In this document: positions 1 through 6,572 of the stretch, piece by piece | Layout of the letters: every line of letters begins with the position of its first letter | How positions within the stretch are numbered: position 1 is the stretch's first letter | Virus record (IMG/VR): IMGVR_UViG_3300042448_001443 | Location: 1 to 23,351 of that record | Strand: one strand, 5' to 3' | DNA length: 23,351 bases | Source of the DNA: a virus | Made by a program: the position numbers and the translations under genes | The notes under the pieces: model-generated | What the model saw: the letters and a program-made list of their open reading frames with translations, nothing else | The model's database searches: none | Told to the model about the DNA's origin: nothing

Positions 1-303
1 AAATTTACTATTAAATTTCTCACATATCATTTTTATAATAAAATTTGAAAAATCGTTTCCTGATAAAAATAATAATTTATGTTTTGGTAATACATCTATT
101 AATTCATTGATATTTTTTGCAGATGGTTCTATAAATGGTAAAAAATCATCAGCATCAACCTCTATATTAGTATATCTAAACATTGGTAATACTTTTAATC
201 GTATTCCTTTAACATTTTTTAAAGTTTTATATAAAATATAGTTTCCACTTACAGAATCACCATAATCTAATATACCACATACTAACAAAACATCACATTC
301 CAT
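1..303 (-). CDS. Putative glycosyltransferase, N-terminal part (cut by window edge)
   Basis: An open frame begins at the ATG at 303-301 and stays open for 101 codons to the left edge, so the C-terminal part is missing. The protein starts MECDVLLVCGILDYGDSVSG, a hydrophobic strand followed by a Gly-containing loop as at the N-terminus of Rossmann-type GT-B enzymes. A second buried strand (KHKLLFLSGND) follows near residue 75. The start overlaps the end of the upstream acyltransferase gene by 11 bp, the pattern used throughout this operon, which supports a real gene. No catalytic motif is visible because the C-terminal half is absent. The glycosyltransferase call is inferred from the fold-like start and the neighbours; another sugar-modifying enzyme is possible. 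Confidence 0.55.
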   Translation of the reverse strand, partial: MECDVLLVCGILDYGDSVSGNYILYKTLKNVKGIRLKVLPMFRYTNIEVDADDFLPFIEPSAKNINELIDVLPKHKLLFLSGNDFSNFIIKMICEKFNSKF

Positions 304-1063
304 ATGGCGTAAATTTTATAAGTTTAGATTGTAGTTTTTTCATAAATGTAATTTCAACATCAGTTCCTCTTTTAGTGTATGTTCTATCGGTTATATTAAA
401 ATAACTTATTGTATCATCTACTATTTCTGAATTATTTTCTATCCATTGAATTCCGCTTGGTAATTCAAATTGTTCTAATATTTTTTTCTTTTCTCCGTTT
501 GCTGTTAGTGTAAATTGAGGTAACATCCTATCAGTTAAATCCTTTGCAGGCGCTCCTCCGTAAATATGGTTTGCTTCCATATCTTTTGTAATAACACTAC
601 CAACTAAAGCCATAGCACCATCTTCAATTGTTACTGGGGATACTATACAATGTCCTACTAACCAAACATCATTTCCAATTACCATTGGTTTTGTGATTTC
701 GGTATAATTACATCCAGCCAATGGGTCACCCCATCTAGCATGCGACCATAATTGAGAGTACGCACCCACACCAAAGTTATTTCCAATCGTCATTCCACCA
801 ATACTATCAATAATAGTACCTTGTCCAATCCAAGCATTATGACCTATTTTCATTGGGTTGTATCCGTGAAAATTACAATGATGGTGAACTTTACAATAAT
901 CACCTATTTCAAAATCATCTAATATAATTTGAACAGAATCTCCAATATATGTATTATCACCAATAACTACTCGTTTAGCATTACCATTTAATCCTCTAAT
1001 AATTGCTGTTGGTGAAATTACAACATTTTTACCCAATATTATTTCGTCAGCTTGTATGTTCAT
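293..1063 (-). CDS. Hexapeptide-repeat (left-handed beta-helix) acyltransferase
   Basis: The 256-aa protein shows the imperfect hexapeptide pattern (I/V-G-x-x) of LbH acyltransferases across residues 10-170, for example VVIGDNTYIGDSVQI, FEIGDYCKVHHHC, MKIGHNAWIGQGTII and MVIGNDVWLVGHCIV. It ends with the typical cap segment IYGGAPAKDL. Such enzymes move an acetyl or other acyl group from CoA onto a sugar hydroxyl or amine in the cytoplasm; HHHC and WSH near the coils supply possible catalytic histidines. About 80 C-terminal residues lie beyond the helix and are not recognised. The start overlaps the DegT-like stop by one base (TAATG), indicating translational coupling. The likely job is acylation of the sugar made by this operon. 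Substrate is unknown; the fold call is firm. Confidence 0.88.
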   Translation of the reverse strand: MNIQADEIILGKNVVISPTAIIRGLNGNAKRVVIGDNTYIGDSVQIILDDFEIGDYCKVHHHCNFHGYNPMKIGHNAWIGQGTIIDSIGGMTIGNNFGVGAYSQLWSHARWGDPLAGCNYTEITKPMVIGNDVWLVGHCIVSPVTIEDGAMALVGSVITKDMEANHIYGGAPAKDLTDRMLPQFTLTANGEKKKILEQFELPSGIQWIENNSEIVDDTISYFNITDRTYTKRGTDVEITFMKKLQSKLIKFTPYGM

Positions 1064-1689
1064 TATTCTATAACTTTATTATTTTTGAATACCGTAAATT
1101 CAGTTAAATCTCTATAACCATTTAGTTCACCTTGGTCTGAATTGTGTATTGCTAAGTTTTGGAACATTGCCAATCCATGTGCTGCTTGTTGTGGAGTCAT
1201 ATACATATTCCAACCATTGAATGTGATATCATCCTCTTTGTAATACTTTTCACTTCTACCTTCATATCTAGCTTTCTTAAACCAATCAGCTGCCTCAACG
1301 TTATCCGTTAGAATCATACCACCTTTCCAAATTGGTAATATCTTTTTGATGTGGAATGATAATCCCATAAATGTTCCGGGCATGTACATATCCTTTGTTA
1401 ATCTCTTAGCCGCATCCCAAATTGGATATGGTTTTAATTGGTATGCACCTACCCAATGATTCGTTTCAGGTCTCTTATCAAAGATAACTTCACCACCAGC
1501 ATGTATGATTGATTGTGGTACTGATAGATATGTTTTAGATGGGATGGTTACTTCTTTAACTTCATTGTACTTACACATTAGAAACAATGCATTAGTACAA
1601 CTATCAATTGAAATTGCGTAAGGAGCGCCGGTATATGCAGCTATTTCCTCTTCGAACATTCTTACTACTTTATATGGATTGTGTAACAT
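1063..1689 (-). CDS. Short DegT/DnrJ/EryC1/StrS-family PLP aminotransferase-like protein
   Basis: The 208-aa protein resembles the large domain of DegT-family sugar aminotransferases, which put an amino group on nucleotide-linked keto-sugars. Visible landmarks are an early S-x-T-x-A-L-like turn (SCTNALFL, residues 30-37), PYPIWDAAKRL (Asp92 in the position that contacts the PLP ring), SFHIKKILPIWKGG (111-124, Lys116 in the Schiff-base position of S-F-H-x-x-K) and MYMTPQQAAHGLA (162-174), matching the family's N-x-R-M-T-E-x-Q-A-A. Family members are usually about 370 aa; this one stops before the C-terminal small domain. The stop overlaps the next start and the frame is clean, so it looks like a compact intact gene rather than decay. 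Activity is uncertain. Confidence 0.8.
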   Translation of the reverse strand: MLHNPYKVVRMFEEEIAAYTGAPYAISIDSCTNALFLMCKYNEVKEVTIPSKTYLSVPQSIIHAGGEVIFDKRPETNHWVGAYQLKPYPIWDAAKRLTKDMYMPGTFMGLSFHIKKILPIWKGGMILTDNVEAADWFKKARYEGRSEKYYKEDDITFNGWNMYMTPQQAAHGLAMFQNLAIHNSDQGELNGYRDLTEFTVFKNNKVIE

Positions 1690-1690
1690 A

Positions 1691-1906
1691 TTATTCTTCT
1701 TCTTTAATTATTTCAATGCAAAGTATATTTTTATCGTTTACCATTACCAATCTACCATCCTTTGTTTCAAATTTAGTAAACTGCCCTTGCTTAATGGATT
1801 CCGTATCTACGTTATTGAATGTCCGTTTCTCACCTCCCACAAAGTGTAGTATTTGAGAAACATATTTTCCTTTTTTTGTAATTGAACTTTTTAAGTTTGT
1901 CATCAT
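1691..1906 (-). CDS. Small hypothetical protein, beta-rich
   Basis: This 71-aa protein is not recognised. The frame extends upstream to 1942, but I chose the ATG at 1906 because it overlaps the stop of the GNAT gene in the string ATGATGA, the coupling arrangement seen at other junctions in this operon; the ATG at 1903 is also possible. The sequence alternates charged and hydrophobic residues (ILHFVGGEKRTF, GQFTKFETKDGRLVMV, NILCIEII), which suggests a small beta-barrel or beta-sheet protein, and ends in an acidic tail. It has no signal peptide, membrane segment or cysteine pair. The downstream DegT-like gene begins after one base. Its position within a sugar-modification operon hints at an accessory role, but no function can be assigned. 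Confidence 0.65.
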   Translation of the reverse strand: MMTNLKSSITKKGKYVSQILHFVGGEKRTFNNVDTESIKQGQFTKFETKDGRLVMVNDKNILCIEIIKEEE

Positions 1907-2289
1907 TTTTTGAATATTACATATGCTTCTTTGAATCCACAAGACTTAAAAAGATTCATACTTGCTTCATTACCTAACTTAACTTTACCTTCGGCGGATG
2001 GCCATATCTTCATACTTTCCTCAATCATAAACTTACCAACTCCCCTCTTTTGGAATGCTGGGTGTACACATATACGAATATCATCATCAATCACACCAAT
2101 ATATCCAACAGGTGCATTATCAATTAATGCTATTTTATAATATTTGTAATGAACAGTCATATATGCTTCCTGCATATCTTCGGTGATGTAAGTTGATTTA
2201 ATAAAACCATCCTTAACTCTTTCATCATTACGGAGATTTCTAACAAACTCCCAATACTTTTTTGTACAATCTACTAATTCCATACACAT
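1903..2289 (-). CDS. GNAT-family N-acetyltransferase
   Basis: The 128-aa protein has a GNAT layout: an N-terminal FVRNLRNDERV segment, a central strand pair (YKIALIDNAPVGYIGVIDDDIRI, residues about 52-73), and the acetyl-CoA pyrophosphate loop QKRGVGKFM, matching Q/R-x-x-G-x-G/A. A C-terminal NEASMNLFKSCGF segment is typical of motif B. The N-x-R-N-D-E-x-V start recalls sugar N-acetyltransferases of the PseH type, which acetylate amino-sugars. In this operon it could acetylate an amino group introduced by the DegT-like protein; this is inference. It overlaps the preceding gene by 16 bp. An internal ATG at 2283 would shorten the overlap to 10 bp and is an equally good start. Confidence 0.85.
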   Translation of the reverse strand: MCMELVDCTKKYWEFVRNLRNDERVKDGFIKSTYITEDMQEAYMTVHYKYYKIALIDNAPVGYIGVIDDDIRICVHPAFQKRGVGKFMIEESMKIWPSAEGKVKLGNEASMNLFKSCGFKEAYVIFKK

Positions 2290-3050
2290 ACTTTTTGAAT
2301 ATCCTGCCCACCTCTATAATTCCAAAATGCTTGTAAGTAACCTCTTTCCGTTGGCATATCCATCATTGGTGTCAAACAAGTTCCAATATCAACATAAGAG
2401 TTTTCAGGAAATTCTTTGAACAATTCATAGATTGCCAAATTTGAGAATGTTGAAGCTGAAAATAAGAATAGGTGGTTTTTTATGTTATTATCTCTTATCC
2501 AGCTTTTGATGTCTTCAATCTTGCCATAATCGTTAATCATTGCGTTGTATCCAACTCTAAAATCTTTTATAACAAATGGTAGTTTATCTAAGTTAGCATT
2601 TTCATTACATACCATTACTACATTCTTACTATAAAAAATAGGTAGGGTTTGAAATATGAATTGAGGATAGTTTCCGTTTACCCATAAATTTGCCCAACTT
2701 AAACTCTCATCATCTCCACCATGTAAATCAATCTGCCAATCAAATGCTTCCTTACCAACACAACAACTACAACTAATACCTTTGTAGTAATTTGGTTGTT
2801 TGTGTTGATATGCTTCTATTAATTTTTGTTGATAGAATCCATGCTCTTTTGGGTCATAGTGTTTGAAATCAGGAGCTTGATAAACTCCACCTTGCTTTTC
2901 ATCCCCAATCTGAATTAGATTTGAGTCTAATACCAACTCTTTATTTTGTAAAATATATAATTCACCATCCGAATATCTAGCGAAAGCAAAATGCTCATCG
3001 TTTCGTATCATTTCGGTGAATTTGGAAAAATGCTCTCTAAAGTTCTTCAT
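2274..3050 (-). CDS. Putative GT-D-type glycosyltransferase (DUF1792-like)
   Basis: The 258-aa protein has FARYSDGELYIL at residues 22-33. R-Y-x-D-G-E is the hallmark N-terminal motif of the DUF1792/GT-D glycosyltransferase group, first described for sugar transfer onto glycosylated bacterial adhesins. Further on are a Cys-rich stretch (GISCSCCVGKEAF, about 91-103), a strand NVVMVCNENANL and a C-terminal YVDIGTCLTPMM segment that could form the far side of the fold. It is soluble, with no membrane segment. It overlaps the epimerase gene upstream by 14 bp and the GNAT gene downstream by 16 bp. The match is to one strong motif plus overall layout, so the family call is moderate and donor and acceptor are unknown. 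Confidence 0.6.
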   Translation of the reverse strand: MKNFREHFSKFTEMIRNDEHFAFARYSDGELYILQNKELVLDSNLIQIGDEKQGGVYQAPDFKHYDPKEHGFYQQKLIEAYQHKQPNYYKGISCSCCVGKEAFDWQIDLHGGDDESLSWANLWVNGNYPQFIFQTLPIFYSKNVVMVCNENANLDKLPFVIKDFRVGYNAMINDYGKIEDIKSWIRDNNIKNHLFLFSASTFSNLAIYELFKEFPENSYVDIGTCLTPMMDMPTERGYLQAFWNYRGGQDIQKVCVWN

Positions 3051-4035
3051 CTAATATCTTTTTAATTTTTTGTGCAGCTTTACCATCGCCATACGGACAA
3101 GTTGTGTAAAGATAAGGTTTTTTTATCAAATTTCCAAATAAAATCCCTAATTTATTTGGTTCACCACATAAATGTAAATGGCCTGTTTCAATTCCTTCCG
3201 GTCTTTCGGTAGTTAATCTACATACAATAACCTTTTTATTAAAGAATGTACCTTCTTCTTGTAACCCACCACTATCACTTATTACCAAACTACACTCTCT
3301 TAGTATTTTCATAGTTTCATCATGCGATAATGGCTCTACTACACTTACATTTTTAAGTAAGTTTTTGTACTTTTGTACATTTGGATTTGGATGTATTGGT
3401 AAGATAAATTCGTAATCTGAATATTCAGTTGCTAACTTATCAATTTCCTTAAACCACTCTTTCATTATGTGGTGGTTTTCTCTACGATGTAATGTAACTA
3501 ATATCTTTTTACCATAGGTTGGTGCTTCATACTTAGTTAGATTATCCAATACCGTATTTCCTGTCACATAAATTGCACCATTCACACTCTCATCTCTTAG
3601 ATTCATCTCCGAGCGTTTAGTTGGTGCGAAGTTTACATCGGAAATCCGTGCAATCATTTGACGATATGCTTCTTCAGGATATGGGTGTTTTAGATTGTGG
3701 CTTCTCAACCCAGCTTCCATATAATAGATTTTGAGTTCTCTATTAAATGCTGCCAATGCACAAGCAAAAGCAGATGCAGTGTCTCCTTGCACCAAAACAC
3801 CTCTAAAATCTCCATTTGGAAATTGTAATAAGCAATCACTTACTACACTATCTAAACGATTTGAGTTATCGGATATTTTTATTCGATAATCTACTTGTAC
3901 ATCTTTAAGTAAATCTATATGTTGACCTGTAAACAATAAACGATATTCGTTCTTATTCATCAAATCAATTAGTGGTTTTACTTTTAACCATTCAGGTCTA
4001 GTACCAAAACATATTAAAATTGGTTTATTTTTCAT
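3037..4035 (-). CDS. wecB: UDP-N-acetylglucosamine 2-epimerase (WecB/MnaA family)
   Basis: This enzyme family interconverts UDP-GlcNAc and UDP-ManNAc in the cytoplasm, feeding surface glycan or sialic-acid-like sugar synthesis. Family landmarks appear in order in the 332-aa protein: FGTRPEWLKVKP (10-21), TGQHIDLL, VQGDTASAFACALAA, MEAGLRSHNLKHPYPEEAYR (substrate and catalytic acidic region), VTGNTVLDNL, VTLHRREN, and SDSGGLQEEGTFFNKKVIV followed by RPEGIETG. Typical members are 360-390 aa; the shortness is mainly between blocks and at the C-terminus, and all key blocks remain. The start overlaps the upstream glycosyltransferase by 11 bp. With the DegT-like and acetyltransferase genes it points to synthesis of a modified amino-sugar. 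The nucleotide and sugar specificity is assumed from the family. Confidence 0.92.
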   Translation of the reverse strand: MKNKPILICFGTRPEWLKVKPLIDLMNKNEYRLLFTGQHIDLLKDVQVDYRIKISDNSNRLDSVVSDCLLQFPNGDFRGVLVQGDTASAFACALAAFNRELKIYYMEAGLRSHNLKHPYPEEAYRQMIARISDVNFAPTKRSEMNLRDESVNGAIYVTGNTVLDNLTKYEAPTYGKKILVTLHRRENHHIMKEWFKEIDKLATEYSDYEFILPIHPNPNVQKYKNLLKNVSVVEPLSHDETMKILRECSLVISDSGGLQEEGTFFNKKVIVCRLTTERPEGIETGHLHLCGEPNKLGILFGNLIKKPYLYTTCPYGDGKAAQKIKKILDEEL

Positions 4036-4795
4036 TTACTAATTTCCAGCCTTTTTTACGTTGATTGTGGAAATACTCATTCATTAATTCTTTGAATGGT
4101 ATTCCATCTATACTTCTTTGATTTGATTCCCATAATGAGTTAGCATCACCCCCATAAGTTGGACCTTTAGTGCTACCCCACAATTCTATATCTGAACGAG
4201 GGTGTGGTGGTACAAATGTTTTAATACCAGCATACTTTTGTAGCATATAAGAAAAGTGCATATCCTCACCGCAAGTGTTATATTTTGGGTCAGGTAACTC
4301 TCTGAAGAAATGTGATAACCACTCTTTCTTAAAGAACCAACTATGCCCTACTAAATCAACTTCTACTTTCTTATCATTGTTACCCAAATCAGGCCAACCA
4401 AAACGTAAGTAGTGTTCGTAATAAGATGAATGTTCTGGTGGTAATGGATTTGGATATAGTAACCCAACAGTTCCCATCAACCCTTCCTCTTCTTGCATTG
4501 TGTTCATACAATTTTCCAACCATTTCTTACCAGGAATAGTATCATCATCAAACACACAAACATAAGGATTTCTTGCATTTATGGCAAAACCAAATCTTGC
4601 CCAAACTCCAAAGTTGTAATTACAATAGGCAACGGGAACTTCCGTACCAATATCGTAATTAATCAAATCATTATCACCAGGATTGTTATACCATACTAAT
4701 ATCTCATCGGGTGGCAGTGTTTGATTTTTGAGAGCTTCCATTTGTTCATTTAGATTCTCCCCTCTTTTGTAACCATTTAATATAACTGTTATCAT
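4025..4795 (-). CDS. Family 2 (GT-A) glycosyltransferase
   Basis: The protein opens with ITVILNGYKRGENLNEQ, then ALKNQTLPPDEILVWYNN, the standard GT2 start (V-I-x-x-Y-N-R and the Q-T-L-x-P-x-E-I block). A DxD-type metal and nucleotide-sugar site appears as CVFDDDTIPG, and HSWFFKKEW further on fits the acceptor side. I start it at the ATG at 4795, which overlaps the upstream stop as ATGA, giving 256 aa; an ATG at 4822 would add nine charged residues and a 31-bp overlap. The enzyme should use a nucleotide-sugar donor to extend a glycan or glycosylate a protein in the cytoplasm. Family assignment is strong; donor and acceptor are unknown. Confidence 0.9.
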   Translation of the reverse strand: MITVILNGYKRGENLNEQMEALKNQTLPPDEILVWYNNPGDNDLINYDIGTEVPVAYCNYNFGVWARFGFAINARNPYVCVFDDDTIPGKKWLENCMNTMQEEEGLMGTVGLLYPNPLPPEHSSYYEHYLRFGWPDLGNNDKKVEVDLVGHSWFFKKEWLSHFFRELPDPKYNTCGEDMHFSYMLQKYAGIKTFVPPHPRSDIELWGSTKGPTYGGDANSLWESNQRSIDGIPFKELMNEYFHNQRKKGWKLVNEK

Positions 4796-5784
4796 AAGTG
4801 TTTTTTTATTCTTTCTGTCCAAACTTTTAATGAATAGTTTTCTTCGTAGTTTCTTTTTGCCAAAGTACTACAACTATTATAAAAATCTTTATCTTTTGCC
4901 AATAATCCAGCCATTGATTTAGCCTTATCTATATTCTTAATATCAATCGATAATACTGAATGACATAATCTTTGTGTATCAACTTCTTCATTACCAATAC
5001 AAGGTATTCCAAAGTATGCACAATTAAGTGAAAATGTACCGGCTGCTACCGTTGGCATTAGATGTACTGCGTATTTGTAAGTTGATAATTCTCTCATCCA
5101 ATCATTCCATATAAGTCTTGGTAAATGATTTAATCCATCCATATACTCTTCGTTCTCTCTTTTAGCGTGAGAATCTTGCACCCAAATTGGTACATCAAAC
5201 TTTTGAGCTACCATATAACTTTCAAACCCACCATACCATCTTGCGAAGTTACCTCCAATGATTACCTTATCTTCTTTAGTAGGTACTATATCTTTGACGT
5301 AATCATCTATCATAAGTGAATAGATACTTTGTACTTCTTTGGTAGGAAATAACCCCTTATAGTAGGGAATATCGGATTCGTTATGGGCAAATATACTATC
5401 ACATTCGGATAACATATTGTAGAATCCAATTTGGTCTGAAATTTCATAATCATTCCACCACCAATGCGGTCCTTCTTGCACATAGTGTACTTTATGATTT
5501 CCTTTTTCTTTTATTCTCTGAACGATGGATTGTTGTAATAATTCTGAAATTGGATTGACTCCGTTTACCAATCTACTCCCCTCCGAACTTAAAAAAGTTT
5601 TACCTTTTGGAAATATAATAAATACATGGTCATAGTTTGTTAGGTTTTTATCCACACCAAACAAATGAATGTTATAGTGGTCAGCATCTAAAGCGTGCAT
5701 CCAAGCAAACTCCGTTCTCATATTTGGATGATTTTCTGGCACTTTACCAACAAAACCCATTTCAGTTAAGAATGCTATTCTCAT
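4792..5784 (-). CDS. Putative GT-B-type glycosyltransferase
   Basis: The 330-aa protein starts with MRIAFLTEMGFVGK, a strand-loop typical of GT-B N-domains, and has a second nucleotide-binding-like domain (KVIIGGNFARWYGGFESYMV near 185). It ends with a segment typical of GT4-like enzymes: NCAYFGIPCIGNEEVDTQRL, then a helix and NYEENYSLKVWTERIKKHL. A clear E-x7-E motif is missing; the G-I-P-C-I-G-N-E segment sits where it would be expected, so the enzyme may be divergent. It overlaps its upstream neighbour by ATGA and its downstream neighbour by ATGA, so it should be co-translated with them. The call is made from layout and context, and donor and acceptor are not predictable. Confidence 0.7.
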   Translation of the reverse strand: MRIAFLTEMGFVGKVPENHPNMRTEFAWMHALDADHYNIHLFGVDKNLTNYDHVFIIFPKGKTFLSSEGSRLVNGVNPISELLQQSIVQRIKEKGNHKVHYVQEGPHWWWNDYEISDQIGFYNMLSECDSIFAHNESDIPYYKGLFPTKEVQSIYSLMIDDYVKDIVPTKEDKVIIGGNFARWYGGFESYMVAQKFDVPIWVQDSHAKRENEEYMDGLNHLPRLIWNDWMRELSTYKYAVHLMPTVAAGTFSLNCAYFGIPCIGNEEVDTQRLCHSVLSIDIKNIDKAKSMAGLLAKDKDFYNSCSTLAKRNYEENYSLKVWTERIKKHL

Positions 5785-6413
5785 AGTGTATCGTAATATG
5801 CGTTTTGTTTTTCCTGTCTTTCAATTTCTTTGGGATGATATAGACAGTAATCCTCTTCAGCGGGTAATACTGAAAGTGTGTTATACCCTTTGATTCTTTC
5901 GTGTACTTTACCATCCCACTCTATTTCCGATGTTCTTCGATATAATCTAGTCTGATAATCTGGGAAATTTACCCAACCCTTTTCACTTACATTCCATCCC
6001 CATTTTTTAATATGTTTAGGAGTCAATCCACCAACTGTATTAATACGTGGTACAAAGAAAAGGTCAACATCTTTATTATATTCCAATAAATCGTGTAAAT
6101 TTTCTATCAAATATTCTGATGGTATTTCATCTGCATCAATTTGGAAAATGAATATTCCGTTTGCATTATCTTTTAGATTGTTTTTAAAAGATGCAAAATC
6201 GTTGTTAAGTGGGTATGATATAACCCTAATGTTTGTGTTATGTAATTGAGATATAATTAATAAATACTGCTTTACAGCATCGGTAACAGAATCCTCATCA
6301 TATTGGATTAATATTTCATCATCCGTTTGTATTCTTGGATGTAGGAAATTTATTAATTTTGTAATTTCTTCTAACTCATTACAAACAGTAATAGCATAGG
6401 TAATATTTATCAT
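5781..6413 (-). CDS. Family 2 (GT-A) glycosyltransferase, first gene of glycan operon
   Basis: The 210-aa protein begins ITYAITVCNELEEITKLINF, the T-V-x-N-E start of GT2 enzymes of the WaaE/KdtX type, and carries IFQIDADEIPSEYL near residue 110, a D-x-D site with the D-A-D-E variant typical of that group. The later blocks FFVPRINTVGG, FPDYQTRLYRR and WDGKVHERIKGY also match these short transferases, which add hexoses to core glycans. It is the first gene after the promoter at 6432-6463 and its ATG follows AATAAGTT, the same leader as two other genes here. The stop overlaps the next start as ATGA. Donor and acceptor are unknown; the family call is confident. Confidence 0.9.
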   Translation of the reverse strand: MINITYAITVCNELEEITKLINFLHPRIQTDDEILIQYDEDSVTDAVKQYLLIISQLHNTNIRVISYPLNNDFASFKNNLKDNANGIFIFQIDADEIPSEYLIENLHDLLEYNKDVDLFFVPRINTVGGLTPKHIKKWGWNVSEKGWVNFPDYQTRLYRRTSEIEWDGKVHERIKGYNTLSVLPAEEDYCLYHPKEIERQEKQNAYYDTL

Positions 6414-6431
6414 AACTTATTTTGTATTTTA

Positions 6432-6463
6432 CAAAGATACGAATAATTTTTCAATTATCCAAA
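6432..6463 (-). promoter_or_regulatory. Bacteroidota-type promoter for the glycan operon
   Basis: Read on the minus strand, TTTG (6463-6460) is followed after exactly 20 bp by TATCTTTG (6439-6432), a full match to the Bacteroidota -33/-7 consensus (TTTG, TAnnTTTG). Transcription would begin a few bases downstream, leaving a leader of about 10-15 nt before the ATG at 6413. It lies between the terminator of the fibre gene and the first glycan gene, as expected for an operon promoter. Confidence 0.85.
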
Positions 6464-6483
6464 CATCTTTTGTTTTTTATATA

Positions 6484-6501
6484 TGTATATATAAATATAA
6501 A
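6484..6501 (-). promoter_or_regulatory. 18-bp AT-rich near-palindrome, copy A
   Basis: These 18 bp are identical to those at 11598-11615, and both are embedded in a larger near-palindrome (minus strand TTTATAT...ATATATAAA). The element sits about 20 bp upstream of the -33 box of the glycan-operon promoter, so it could be an operator for that promoter or a promoter of its own recognised by a phage factor. Because the sequence is only A/T apart from one G, chance similarity must be considered, but an exact 18-bp repeat confined to intergenic DNA is notable. Confidence 0.5.
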
Positions 6502-6518
6502 GTTTTTGAATAAAACAT

Positions 6519-6552
6519 AAAAAAATGGGTAACTTTTTTCAAAATTACCCAT
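6519..6552 (-). terminator. Rho-independent terminator of the fibre gene
   Basis: An 8-bp perfect inverted repeat, ATGGGTAA (6525-6532) and TTACCCAT (6545-6552), has a 12-nt loop whose own T and A runs can extend the pairing. On the minus strand the stem is followed by TTTTTTATG, a proper U-tract, and it begins 20 bp after the stop of the collagen-like gene. It therefore ends the fibre transcript before the glycan-operon promoter. It is the only clear terminator in the window. Confidence 0.85.
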
Positions 6553-6572
6553 CTTATTTTTCTTATGTTATT

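Noticed and set aside
1691-1942. Longer 83-aa version of the small protein
   Set aside because: The extra 12 residues overlap the GNAT gene by 40 bp; the ATG at 1906 gives the ATGATGA overlap typical here.
4796-4822. Upstream ATG at 4822 for the GT2 gene
   Set aside because: It adds a Lys-rich stretch and a 31-bp overlap; the ATG at 4795 gives ATGA coupling and the usual GT2 N-terminus.
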